This document shows, piece by piece, positions 26,829-36,178 of a DNA stretch of 40,532 bases. A model generated the notes under the pieces. That model had not been told where the DNA came from and did no database searches. It worked only from the letters and a program-made list of their open reading frames with translations. The DNA comes from Phycisphaerales bacterium Planc_01. GTDB taxonomy: Bacteria; Planctomycetota; Phycisphaerae; Sedimentisphaerales; Anaerobacaceae. The stretch spans positions 1-40,532 of the forward strand of contig LVBB01000124.1 of assembly GCA_001603075.1 (NCBI GenBank), read 5' to 3'. Every line of letters begins with the position of its first letter. Position 1 is the stretch's first letter. Both the position numbers and the translations under genes were made by a program.

Positions 26829-28144
26829 ACACCGAATCCGTGGCTGAGATTGGCGCCCCCGTCGACGTCGCCGCCGACAATAAGGTCGGGCAAGCGGAAG
26901 AGGCGGTCTCGTTTCGTCGGCGACTGCGCCGGTGCGGATGGCATTTCTGGGTGCGGCAGATCACATTGTGGTCGCTGATCGCGATTCGTGTTGCCGGCTG
27001 GATCGGGCGTAAACGGCGCCCTATCGGCCCCGAGGGCTGCGAGATCATGCTGACGGGACGGTTCGACTCGGCCAATTGGATCCTGGCACACCTGGGTCCG
27101 CTGTCAGCATCGAAGGAATGCAAACGCCTGTACATGGTTTCCACCAATCCAGTGCCGGAATTGCCCAAGGTTATGGCACTCTATCCGCCGAAGTGGCTGA
27201 TCCGAGTCATGGGTGCGACAGCAGCACGACTACTGACATTCGGATGGGCGGCCATGCGCCGGCGTCCTCATTGTGTTGGCGGCTTCCATCTGATCCTCAA
27301 TGGGATCACGGCAGCTATTGTCGGGCGCCTGGCGGGAGCGAGGTCGATGTACTTCTGTGTCGGTGGACCGGCCGAGATTCAGGATGGTGGCGTCCATTCG
27401 GAGGACAATCCCTTTGCGAAGATGGAGACAGTGGATTCGATTGTTGAGAATCGTCTTCTGAGGATCATATCGAGCTTTGATGCCATTGTCACGATGGGTA
27501 CCAGGGCCGTTACCTTCTTTCAGGACCGAGGGATCAATACGGAGTTCCACGTCGTATCCGGCGGTATCGATTCACGTCGATTCCATGCTGGAGATGAGAC
27601 AGTGCGTTCGATCGATCTGATCCTCACGGGTCGTCTGGTTCCCATCAAGAGGATGGATGTCTTCCTTCAAGCGGTAAGGAATCTCGCCGAGCGAATCCCC
27701 AATGTCCATGCGACCATCGTGGGGGATGGCAAGCTCCGAGAAGAACTCGAACGGATGGCCACAGCTCTGGGCGTTGAGCGCCATGTTGCATTTGCCGGAC
27801 ACCAGAATGATGTGCAAGACTGGCTGCAGCGGGCGAAGGTCTTTGTGCTTACGTCGGATTCAGAGGGGCTGTCCCTATCCATGATGGAGGCGATGATGAG
27901 TGGCTTGCCGGCGGTGGTGTCCGACGTGGGGGACCTGGCCGATCTGGTCGAGGATGGGGTCAATGGCTATCTCGTCCCGCGACGTTCGCCCGAACTCTTT
28001 GCGGATCGTCTCGTGGAACTGCTCTCGGACGAAGTCAAACTGACAAGTTTCTCGCAGGCGGCGCGGCAATCGGCCATGCGCTATGAGACACAGGCCACGA
28101 TCGAACGATGGAACGGCATTCTGGCGGGTTTTCGCACCGCATGA
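26825..28144 (+). CDS. Glycosyltransferase family 4 (GT4), fourth
   Basis: This 439-aa GT-B glycosyltransferase has an N-terminal extension of about 70 residues with a hydrophobic stretch. The donor-binding half has ILTGRLVPIKRMDVFLQAV and the E-x7-E motif in SEGLSLSMMEAMMSGLP. The ATG at 26825 overlaps the previous stop (ATGA), and the stop overlaps the next start (ATGA). The upstream frame extension lies inside the previous gene. The donor sugar is unknown. Confidence 0.9.
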   Translation: MNTESVAEIGAPVDVAADNKVGQAEEAVSFRRRLRRCGWHFWVRQITLWSLIAIRVAGWIGRKRRPIGPEGCEIMLTGRFDSANWILAHLGPLSASKECKRLYMVSTNPVPELPKVMALYPPKWLIRVMGATAARLLTFGWAAMRRRPHCVGGFHLILNGITAAIVGRLAGARSMYFCVGGPAEIQDGGVHSEDNPFAKMETVDSIVENRLLRIISSFDAIVTMGTRAVTFFQDRGINTEFHVVSGGIDSRRFHAGDETVRSIDLILTGRLVPIKRMDVFLQAVRNLAERIPNVHATIVGDGKLREELERMATALGVERHVAFAGHQNDVQDWLQRAKVFVLTSDSEGLSLSMMEAMMSGLPAVVSDVGDLADLVEDGVNGYLVPRRSPELFADRLVELLSDEVKLTSFSQAARQSAMRYETQATIERWNGILAGFRTA

Positions 28145-29712
28145 GGACGGACGGTACCATGTCTGTTATCGATGATTCATTGACATCGACCCATATGGCC
28201 GTCTCTACCGGCAACAAAGGCTATCCATTGCAGCCGCCGTACTCGCCTGGCGGGCTGTGTCCCGAGTATCCTTTCGGCTCTGATGCACTGGCGAAAGAAG
28301 TGAACCCTGCGTATGAGGCAGTGCGCGACGCGTTGCGATTGCTGGAATGTGACGCAGGGCACTGTGGACAGAGCAACTGGAATCCGCTGGGGCAGATCAT
28401 CCAGCCAGGGCAGACGGTGGTCTTGAAACCGAACTTTGTGCGCGAGTTTCGCGAGACCCATTCAGGACATGATGATTGTCTGATCACTCATGGGTCGATC
28501 ATTCGAGCGGCCCTCGACTACGTGTACGTTGCTCTGAAGGGCCAGGGGCGGATTATCATTGCCGATGCCCCGCACAACGATGCCGACTTCGATGTTATCC
28601 GGAAGATCGCAGGGCTGGATGAGATCCAGGAGTTCTACCGTCGGCATGCGGGCTTCGACGTGGAGGTTTACGATCTGCGGCCTGAGAAGGCGCGGAAGAT
28701 CGACGGTGTGATTGTCGGGCACGACCCACTGCCTGGTGATCCGGCCGGCTATGTCAAGGTGGACCTGGGCAGCCATTCCATGTTTGCTGAGATCGAGCAT
28801 CTGTGCCATCTGCTCTATGGCTCCGAGTACGATACCCACGAGATTCGCAGTCACCACACCGGCGGCGTTCACGAGTATATGATCTCGAAGACCATCCTCG
28901 ACGCCGACTGCATCATCAACCTGCCCAAGCTCAAGACGCACAAGAAGACCGGCATCACGGTGTGCCTGAAGAACCTCGTGGGCATCAACGGCAACAAGAA
29001 CTGGCTGCCGCACCATCGTGAAGGCACCCCCTCGCAAGGCGGGGATCAGTACGCCGACGATGGCCTGATGCACCGCATCGAGCGCAAGAGCATGGAGTGC
29101 TTTCGCCGGGTGTTTCCCCTCTTCGGCCCCCTGCGTACCATGGTCGCCGGACCGATCAAGTCCATGGGCAAGCGTGTGTTCGGCGATACGAACAAAGACG
29201 CCATTCGCTCCGGCAACTGGCACGGCAACGACACGACTTGGCGAATGGCCCTCGATCTGAATCGAATTCTGCTGTATGCCGATAAGAATGGTTCGCTCCA
29301 GGATCACCCAGCCAGGCAGGTGTTCTGCCTCGTCGATGGGATCGTGGGCGGCGAGGGGAACGGCCCGTTGGACCCGACGCCGAAACCCGCCGGCGTCGTT
29401 CTCGCCGGACGCAATCCGGTAGCGGTCGAGTTGGCGTGTGCAAGCGTGATGGGTTTCGACTGGCAGCGATTGCCCTTGCTGCAGCGAGCCTCTACGGCCC
29501 ATTCGTTACCCTTGACAGCATTTGACGCTGCCGATGTGGTCTGCACGCTGTCGGAAGGCTGTACCCAGCCGTTGGCAACTCTCTCGCGTGAGGTGAACAT
29601 GCACTTCACCCCGCATTTCGGGTGGGGGGGACATGTGGAGCGTGCGACAAGCGATTCGCATGCATCAGTAGAGGAACTCGCGACAGAGGCCAACGCTTTG
29701 CCGGCAACGTGA
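28141..29712 (+). CDS. DUF362 domain protein
   Basis: This 523-aa protein contains the DUF362 signature NLPKLKTHKKTGITVCLKNL, followed by VGINGNKNWLPHH. DUF362 proteins have no settled biochemical role; some carry ferredoxin-like [4Fe-4S] clusters, but no CxxCxxC cluster is seen here. There is no signal peptide, so it is cytoplasmic. It is unusual in an EPS operon and sits directly before an AMP-ligase gene. The start is read at 28141 (ATGA overlap with the GT4 stop). An ATG at 28159, with GAGG upstream, is a possible alternative. The conserved region is at about 80-430. Confidence 0.8.
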   Translation: MRTDGTMSVIDDSLTSTHMAVSTGNKGYPLQPPYSPGGLCPEYPFGSDALAKEVNPAYEAVRDALRLLECDAGHCGQSNWNPLGQIIQPGQTVVLKPNFVREFRETHSGHDDCLITHGSIIRAALDYVYVALKGQGRIIIADAPHNDADFDVIRKIAGLDEIQEFYRRHAGFDVEVYDLRPEKARKIDGVIVGHDPLPGDPAGYVKVDLGSHSMFAEIEHLCHLLYGSEYDTHEIRSHHTGGVHEYMISKTILDADCIINLPKLKTHKKTGITVCLKNLVGINGNKNWLPHHREGTPSQGGDQYADDGLMHRIERKSMECFRRVFPLFGPLRTMVAGPIKSMGKRVFGDTNKDAIRSGNWHGNDTTWRMALDLNRILLYADKNGSLQDHPARQVFCLVDGIVGGEGNGPLDPTPKPAGVVLAGRNPVAVELACASVMGFDWQRLPLLQRASTAHSLPLTAFDAADVVCTLSEGCTQPLATLSREVNMHFTPHFGWGGHVERATSDSHASVEELATEANALPAT

Positions 29713-29733
29713 GTGGCGGCTGGACCATATCCC

Positions 29734-31173
29734 ATGAAGAAGGCGATTTCGCGAAAGAACATTCTGCAGTCTGCTCCAGCCTTTCTGAAGCAGACAGTGG
29801 GAAGGCTCCTGGAGCCGGTGCCGGTTCAGTGGCTTCTGGGCAGGACGTTCAGGGAACATCGTGAGCGACTTCGCAGCGCACAGTGGTGGAAAGCGGAGGA
29901 GGCGCGGAAGCATCAGTTGGCAGGCCTTCGTGCGATTCTCGCCCTTGCCTATGAGAGAACGATATTCTACCGACGGCAGTTTGATGCCGTCGGTTTCCAG
30001 CCGCATGGGCTGCAATCTCCCGAGCAGATCCGGTCTCTTCCCACAGTGGACAGGAATGTCATCACCGAGAATCTGGCAGACATGTGCACCAAGAGCGTAT
30101 CGGCACGGGATGTCGACCAGATCTCCACAGGTGGAACGAGCGGCTCGCCGCTGTATTTCTACGCCAATGCGAGTCGTTCGGCCGTCGAGTATGCCTACCT
30201 TACGTCGAGCTGGGCACGTGCCGGATACAAGCTGGGGATGCCGATGGCCGTACTGCGGGGCCGTGTGGTACGGGCAGACCGCGACGGGCTGTATCACGAA
30301 TACGATCCGCTTCTGCGGCACCATCACTACAGTAGCTTCCACATGTCCGATGAGAACATGGGACGCTACATCGAGCACATCGCGACGATCGGGCCGTGTT
30401 ATCTGCATGTGTACCCATCGACCGTGGCGGCGCTGGCCCGGTTCCTTCGTCGTACGGGCAGGCAGGCTCCTGCCAACGTTCGTGGTATCATTGCCGAATC
30501 GGAGATCGTCTATCCCGAGCAGCGACAGATGGTCGAAGAGGTCTTTGGCTGTCGGTACTTCTCCTGCTATGGCCACACCGAGAAGATCGTCCTGGCGGCC
30601 GAATGCGAGCATGCGACCGACTATCACGTCTGGCCCATATATGGCTACTTCGAACTGCTCGACGAAGACGGCCAGCCGGTGACGACGCCGGGCCGGCGAG
30701 GCGAGATCGTGGGGACGGGCTTCATCAACACCGTGATGCCGTTTATCCGGTATCGCACGGGCGACTGGGCGACGTATGTGGCCGACCGCTGCGAAGCCTG
30801 TGGCCGCGAACAACCTATCATCCGCGATATCCGGGGCCACCGCACTCAGGAAGTGCTGATCGCGGCAGACGGCTCGGAGATCCCGTGGACGGCCCTGAAC
30901 ATGCACGACGACACATTCGTGCGGGTCAGACAGTTCCAGTTCATGCAGAAGATGCGAGGAAAGGCCGTTCTGCGTGTCGTGCCCGGCAAGGGGTTTGGAG
31001 AACACGATATCGACCGGATTCAGCGCAATCTCGGTCGCAAGCTCGATAGTCAACTGATGCTAAGCGTTGAACTCATTGAGTCAATCCCTTTATCGACGAC
31101 AGGCAAAGTCATCTACGTGGACCAGCGGATTCCGCAAGGCGGATCAGCCGCTGTACCTGGGAGGCCAGTATAG
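29734..31173 (+). CDS. CapK/PaaK-type AMP-forming ligase (adenylating enzyme)
   Basis: This 479-aa protein belongs to the adenylate-forming enzymes related to phenylacetate-CoA ligase and to CapK-like proteins of capsule clusters. Visible motifs are STGGTSGSPLYFY (ATP-binding loop, about 130-142), CYGHTEKI and YRTGDWATYV (adenylate-binding TGD motif). It could activate an acyl or amino-acid substituent for attachment to the EPS, but no substrate can be named. A GTG at 29713, right after the preceding stop, is an alternative start; the ATG at 29734 is chosen for its basic N-terminus. Neither has a good Shine-Dalgarno. Confidence 0.82.
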   Translation: MKKAISRKNILQSAPAFLKQTVGRLLEPVPVQWLLGRTFREHRERLRSAQWWKAEEARKHQLAGLRAILALAYERTIFYRRQFDAVGFQPHGLQSPEQIRSLPTVDRNVITENLADMCTKSVSARDVDQISTGGTSGSPLYFYANASRSAVEYAYLTSSWARAGYKLGMPMAVLRGRVVRADRDGLYHEYDPLLRHHHYSSFHMSDENMGRYIEHIATIGPCYLHVYPSTVAALARFLRRTGRQAPANVRGIIAESEIVYPEQRQMVEEVFGCRYFSCYGHTEKIVLAAECEHATDYHVWPIYGYFELLDEDGQPVTTPGRRGEIVGTGFINTVMPFIRYRTGDWATYVADRCEACGREQPIIRDIRGHRTQEVLIAADGSEIPWTALNMHDDTFVRVRQFQFMQKMRGKAVLRVVPGKGFGEHDIDRIQRNLGRKLDSQLMLSVELIESIPLSTTGKVIYVDQRIPQGGSAAVPGRPV

Positions 31174-31247
31174 CCGTTGACATGCCGGATCGATATCGGC
31201 AGCGCCGGCCAGACATCGCACGCCCGGCAGGCCGGAGGGTGATTGAT

Positions 31248-34200
31248 ATGTGTGCAACAATGAAGAAAGAAACGCGCATGGTGGACCGGGGTTCCATATT
31301 CTCGCTGATCGTTCTGGTTGTGGTTTGCGGCGCGGCGATACATGCACAAGCCGCAGCCTATACTCTGACCGTTACCGCCATGCATGGCTCGGTCACAATA
31401 AACCCCGCTAAGGCCCAATACAATGAAGGCGAGACCGTCGAACTGATCCCCAGGCCAGACGCTGGCTACAGCTTCAGCCACTGGTCCGGCGACGTGGGGG
31501 GCAAGCGATTGGTCGGCCGCATCACGATGGACTCCAACAAGTCCATTGCCGCCAACTTCCAAACATGGCAGCCTCCCATCGGCATCCCCACCCCTGAATT
31601 CGGGATCTTTGAGACCTATCGGATGTACGACAATCCCGCCAGCCGCAACCCCGCGTTGATCTACAGCCAGAACGCTGAGGGCGGTTACTACACCCACTAC
31701 GTGGACAACGACCATCCCAGCAGTACCGACTCGGGCAACACGTATGGCTCGCCATCGGTCCCCCGCAAGACGATTCCCAACATGATCCCAGCCGGCAGTG
31801 TTATCGAGGTCCGCAACAGCATTAATGAGTCCGGTACGCGATATAAGACCTTCGAGAGCAATGAGACATGGCCCGCGTTTGTCCGGGGCGCGGACGCAGC
31901 CGACCTGCCGAGCATCAACGCTACCTTCCTCACGAAAGGCTCCTACGTCATCTGGGAGAATCTCAAAGTCCAAGGCACGTTCCAGATTCGTCCTCATGAC
32001 GGCAGCAACGCCCATCACGTATGTGTCCGCAGCTGTGAGTTGTGGAACGTCGGCGAGGTTGGCAACATTACGGGCGTGTCAATCTACGGGGCGACGGACA
32101 ACCGTTTTCACGACATCGTCGTCTATGGCAACCATATCCACCACGGAGGCGACAGCGAGGCGGCGACAGAAAACGATAACCACGGCGTCAACGTCGGGAC
32201 GCAGACGCAGGACGTTTGGGTGGTGGACAACTATATCCACCACATGGGCGGCGACTCCGTTCAGTTTTGTCACGGCGCGAACTTTACCTCATACCAACTG
32301 TATGTCGGCCGCAATGTCATGCACGACGACAGGGAGAACGCCGTAGACATCAAGCAGGCAAATCACGTCATCGTCTCCGAGAACGAAGCGTGGGGCTACC
32401 GCAACCGTAGTTCTTCTAGTGGTGAGGCGATGGTGGTCCACTACGATCCACAGTACATCTGGTGGATCAACAACGTGGTCTACGAATCCATCTACGGGAT
32501 CGTAAGCACGGGCTGTTCGGACCACTACGTCATCGGCAACCTGATCTACAACGTCAAAGGAGACGCCAGCTACTCCAACGCCTACAGTCCCCACCGCAAG
32601 GGCATCGGCATTCGCTGGTACAACACGTACAGCACGGTCGTCGTCAACAACACGATCATCGACTGCGAAATGGGCATCGGGGCGGACATCCTGACTCATC
32701 CGGCCACCATTACCGGCAACCTGATCGCCGACATAAATGACACGGACGGCTATCATATCTCCTTGCAGGGCACTGGCCTTTCCACGTCCGTGATGACGAA
32801 CAATCTCCTCTACCAGAGCAATCGCAACGCCCAACTGTACTGGGGCACCACGTACGACGGGCTGGCCGCCTTCCAGTCGGGCACCGGCAAGGGAGCGGAC
32901 TGCATCGAGGCCAATCCGCTTCTGGCGACGACGTATCGCTTGACTGGAGACTCCCCGGGCGTTGATGCGGGAGTGCTGTCAGATGCCTACCAGGTATTTC
33001 AGAATTTGTATGGGATCGACATTCGCAGGGATGTTGCAGGGCGGGCGCGGCCGGTGGGGGGGGGCTGGGATATTGGGGCGTATGAGTATGTGCTGGAGGG
33101 GATTGGGGATTTGGGGGTGTCGGGGGCGGGGCGGAATTCTCTGGTGCTTTCGTGGACGGTGCCGGGAGCGGACGGCAGTTCGGATCGGCCGGGGCGGTAT
33201 GATATTCGGTACGCGCAGAGCCCGCTGACCGAGGCCAACTGGGCCGGGGCGACGCAGGTTCAGGGCGAACCAGCACCGAGCGATGTCGGCCAGTCGCAGT
33301 CGTTCACCTTGACCGGCCTGACTTCGGGCACAACCTATTACGTCGGCGTCAAGACGAGGAACGACCGCGGTACCACGGTGTCGGCTCTATCCAATATCGC
33401 CTCGGGCACCACTACAAGCAGCGGCAACCATGCGCCGGTGTTTACGCCGATCGGCGACCGAACGGTTGCCACCGGTGGGACGCTGACGTTCAGCGTTGGT
33501 GCCACGGACGCGGACGGCGATGGGTTGACGTACTCGGCCAGCGGTCTTCCGAGCGGGGCCACGTTCAATACGGCGACACGAACGTTCACGTGGACCCCCA
33601 CGAACGCCCAGAGCGGGACGTATTGGGTCACCTTCGGCGTCACCGATGGGCAGGTGAGTGTGTCTGAGACGATTTGTATCACAGTTCAACAGACGGTCAA
33701 TCATGCGCCGGTCCTGGCGGCCATCGGCAACAAGAACGTCAACGAGGGCCAGACCCTCACGTTCACCGTCAGCGCGACCGACTCGGACGGCGATTGGCTG
33801 ACGTACTCGGCGAGCAATCTGCCGAGCGGGGCGAGCTTCGTCGGCCAGACGTTCACCTGGGTTCCGACCTACGAGCAGGCCGGCTCCTATTCGGTCACGT
33901 TCACCGTCAGCGACGGGCAATCGACAGACTCCGAGCAGATCACCATCGCCGTAGCGAATGTCGTAGCGGACCTGGCAGCCCCTACGGCGGCCCCTGGCTA
34001 TCCGGCGGCGGACGCGATTCAGGTCCCGCTGAATCCGGCTATCAGTCTGACCGTCTCCGATGCCGGACAGGGCGTCGATGCCAGCACCGTGACGATTCGT
34101 GTCAACGATCAACTCGTCTATTCGGGCAATACCGCCAGCTACCAGAGCGCCTATGGTGTCTGCCGTCGCACGGGCACAAGCGCCAGCTATCGGTACACCT

Positions 34201-36068
34201 ACCAGCCGGCCACATCGTTTGCCTTTGACGAGCTGGTGACGGTCCGCGTCACGGCGTCGGACCTGGCCGGCAATGGCATGACACCACACGTCTATTCGTT
34301 CACGACCGAAATGCGGGTCTTCGGCGACAACCGTCCAGCCAGTTGGGCCCCTGAGGATCTCGACAAGAGCCGTCCGGCCACGGTCCGCGACAGCCAGGGC
34401 AATGTCTGGGCGGCCTATCAGGCGGGCCCGTCCGGGCAGAGAGACATCTACGTATGCAGCCTGCCGCCCGGCAGCGCCTATTTCGGCAGCTCGGTCCGGC
34501 TGACCACGAACAGCGCCGACCAGGCCTATCCGACCATTGGCATCGGTACGGACAACCGGCTCTACGTCGCCTGGCAGGACAACCGCCGGGGCAATTGGGA
34601 CATCTACATCAGCACTTCCTCCGACGGCCTGACATGGTCGGCCGAGACGCGGATCACCGATTCCGACGACAACCAGACTCGCCCGGCGCTGGCGGTCGAC
34701 AGGCAGTCGCCCAATCGGGTCCACGTGGCCTGGCAGGGCGACGACGCCGGCAATCCCGATATCTACATCGCCACGTCGAGCAACGCCTTTGCGACGAAGA
34801 CCGTCGCGCAGGTCACGACGAACGCCGCCGATCAGACGGCCCCGGCGATCGCGGTCGATGCGTCGAACAACGTGTACCTTGTCTGGACGGACAGCCGCAA
34901 CGGCGCCAGCGACATCTATGGCGCGGCCTCGAACAGCGGCCCTTGGACGAATGTCCCAATCGCCACGGGAGCGGGGCACCAGACGGCGGCGGTGATAGCG
35001 ACCGAATCGGCCGGAACGATGCTGCACTTCGCCTGGGTCGATGACGCCGCCGGGAACCGCGACATTCGTTATGCCTCTTCCAGCGGCATGCCGAGCAGCG
35101 CCTTGGCCGGATCGAACATCGTTGACGATACTTCCGGGGCCGACCAGACCGCCCCGACCATCGCCACCGTCGGCAGCACGGGCAACCGGTTGGGTGTGTT
35201 CGTCTGCTGGGTGGACGCAAGGAACCTCAATCCCAACGGCTGGGACACCGACCTCTATCTTGTGGACGTCGCCGCCGGGCAACGGACCAACGTCCTCGTT
35301 GGCGACGCCGGAACCGGATCGGACCAGACCGAGCCGGCCGTCGGGGTCGATCTCTATGGATACCCATATGTGCTCTGGACCGACAATCGCAACGTCGCAA
35401 AGTACGTCTACTATGCCGGCAGCACGTACATGGCCCCCGAGCCGCTGGCGACGGCGCCGATCACGGCAGCAACCGGCGGGACGGTGGGGACCGCCTCGCC
35501 GACATCCGCCTCGCATGTCTCGGCCGTGATTCCCTCCGGGGCCAGTCCGCAGGATGTGACGATCGAGATCACGCGGGTTCTCAACCCTCAATCCATGGTC
35601 GGGTCTAACGTTCTGGCCTATGATTTCGGGCCGAGCGGCCTGCAGTTCAGCCGGCCGGTGACGTTGACCATCCCGTATCCTGTGGCCAGCTTCAGCGGCG
35701 GCATGCCGGTGCCCTGTTGGTATGTCTCCCAGACCGGCACCCTCAGTCAGCAGGGCATCACGAATCCACGGGTCATCGACATTTCGTCGGCACTGAAGGC
35801 CCTGCGATTCGAGACGACGCACTTTACGCCGTACTATCTGCTCGAGTCCTTCGTCGATGACGGCGGCGACGGCGGTTGGTCGGGCGACGATGGTGGCGGC
35901 GGTGGGGGCTCCAGTGGAGGTGGTGGTGGCGGCGGTGGCGGCTGCTCGCTGGCGCCGGGCGAAAGCGGCTCTCTGGCCGGTTTCCTCCTGCCCTACATCG
36001 CCCTTGCAGCGGCCATGCTCGCCTTGCGACGGCACGACCGCCGCAGGCAGAACGTCCGAGGCCGGTGA
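31248..36068 (+). CDS. Large modular secreted surface protein (beta-helix, FN3, Ig-like, propeller)
   Basis: This 1606-aa exported protein has a signal peptide (residues 1-36, cleavage near AQAAA). Domains in order: InlB-like beta-repeat (38-105); right-handed beta-helix of pectate-lyase type (about 125-600); fibronectin type III (about 618-725); two Ig-like/cadherin-like repeats beginning NHAPV (about 727-815, 818-905); a Big_5-like domain; seven propeller repeats (about 1050-1400), one with an Asp-box (SSDGLTW); and a ZU5-like domain (about 1400-1530). It ends in a Gly-rich linker, Cys1566, a hydrophobic helix (1574-1593) and an Arg-rich end. The ATG at 31248 has GGAGG 9 nt upstream; earlier in-frame codons lack one. 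It may be an adhesin or a polysaccharide-modifying enzyme. Confidence 0.88.
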   Translation: MCATMKKETRMVDRGSIFSLIVLVVVCGAAIHAQAAAYTLTVTAMHGSVTINPAKAQYNEGETVELIPRPDAGYSFSHWSGDVGGKRLVGRITMDSNKSIAANFQTWQPPIGIPTPEFGIFETYRMYDNPASRNPALIYSQNAEGGYYTHYVDNDHPSSTDSGNTYGSPSVPRKTIPNMIPAGSVIEVRNSINESGTRYKTFESNETWPAFVRGADAADLPSINATFLTKGSYVIWENLKVQGTFQIRPHDGSNAHHVCVRSCELWNVGEVGNITGVSIYGATDNRFHDIVVYGNHIHHGGDSEAATENDNHGVNVGTQTQDVWVVDNYIHHMGGDSVQFCHGANFTSYQLYVGRNVMHDDRENAVDIKQANHVIVSENEAWGYRNRSSSSGEAMVVHYDPQYIWWINNVVYESIYGIVSTGCSDHYVIGNLIYNVKGDASYSNAYSPHRKGIGIRWYNTYSTVVVNNTIIDCEMGIGADILTHPATITGNLIADINDTDGYHISLQGTGLSTSVMTNNLLYQSNRNAQLYWGTTYDGLAAFQSGTGKGADCIEANPLLATTYRLTGDSPGVDAGVLSDAYQVFQNLYGIDIRRDVAGRARPVGGGWDIGAYEYVLEGIGDLGVSGAGRNSLVLSWTVPGADGSSDRPGRYDIRYAQSPLTEANWAGATQVQGEPAPSDVGQSQSFTLTGLTSGTTYYVGVKTRNDRGTTVSALSNIASGTTTSSGNHAPVFTPIGDRTVATGGTLTFSVGATDADGDGLTYSASGLPSGATFNTATRTFTWTPTNAQSGTYWVTFGVTDGQVSVSETICITVQQTVNHAPVLAAIGNKNVNEGQTLTFTVSATDSDGDWLTYSASNLPSGASFVGQTFTWVPTYEQAGSYSVTFTVSDGQSTDSEQITIAVANVVADLAAPTAAPGYPAADAIQVPLNPAISLTVSDAGQGVDASTVTIRVNDQLVYSGNTASYQSAYGVCRRTGTSASYRYTYQPATSFAFDELVTVRVTASDLAGNGMTPHVYSFTTEMRVFGDNRPASWAPEDLDKSRPATVRDSQGNVWAAYQAGPSGQRDIYVCSLPPGSAYFGSSVRLTTNSADQAYPTIGIGTDNRLYVAWQDNRRGNWDIYISTSSDGLTWSAETRITDSDDNQTRPALAVDRQSPNRVHVAWQGDDAGNPDIYIATSSNAFATKTVAQVTTNAADQTAPAIAVDASNNVYLVWTDSRNGASDIYGAASNSGPWTNVPIATGAGHQTAAVIATESAGTMLHFAWVDDAAGNRDIRYASSSGMPSSALAGSNIVDDTSGADQTAPTIATVGSTGNRLGVFVCWVDARNLNPNGWDTDLYLVDVAAGQRTNVLVGDAGTGSDQTEPAVGVDLYGYPYVLWTDNRNVAKYVYYAGSTYMAPEPLATAPITAATGGTVGTASPTSASHVSAVIPSGASPQDVTIEITRVLNPQSMVGSNVLAYDFGPSGLQFSRPVTLTIPYPVASFSGGMPVPCWYVSQTGTLSQQGITNPRVIDISSALKALRFETTHFTPYYLLESFVDDGGDGGWSGDDGGGGGGSSGGGGGGGGGCSLAPGESGSLAGFLLPYIALAAAMLALRRHDRRRQNVRGR
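33098..33131 (+). other. G-quadruplex motif at a domain junction
   Basis: Five G-runs occur within 34 bases on the coding strand: 33098-33101, 33105-33108, 33113-33117, 33122-33126 and 33128-33131, with loops of 3, 4, 4 and 1. It encodes the link between the beta-helix and the FN3 domain. Confidence 0.75.
34399..35430 (+). repeat. Seven protein repeats of a beta-propeller
   Basis: Seven copies of a repeat with core W-x-D-x-R-x-G-x-x-D-I-Y lie about 49-57 codons apart in the surface protein, at codons near 1051, 1105, 1157, 1206, 1258, 1314 and 1371. Copies include VAWQDNRRGNWDIYI, VAWQGDDAGNPDIYI, LVWTDSRNGASDIYG and VLWTDNRN. Seven repeats fit a complete seven-bladed propeller. Confidence 0.75.
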
Positions 36069-36077
36069 TAGCACTCA

Positions 36078-36130
36078 CAGGCCACCGGTAAGCGCTGATC
36101 CTCCTTTGATCCGTCGTTCCGGATGGCCTG
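36078..36130 (+). other. Inverted repeat between the surface-protein and EpsI genes
   Basis: CAGGCCACCGG (36078-36088) pairs with CCGG-A-TGGCCTG (36119-36130) over 11 bp with one bulged A and a 30-nt loop. It begins 10 bases after the surface-protein stop and has no T-tract. It may be an RNA-stability or processing element. Confidence 0.4.
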
Positions 36131-36178
36131 CACGCGATCGGAACAGAATCTCTCGCATATCGGATGGAGAAATTGCGA

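Noticed and set aside
33387-36074. An 895-codon open frame opposite the surface-protein gene
   Set aside because: Its product is Arg/Asp/Gly-rich with no domains, while the plus-strand frame has clear domains and a signal peptide.
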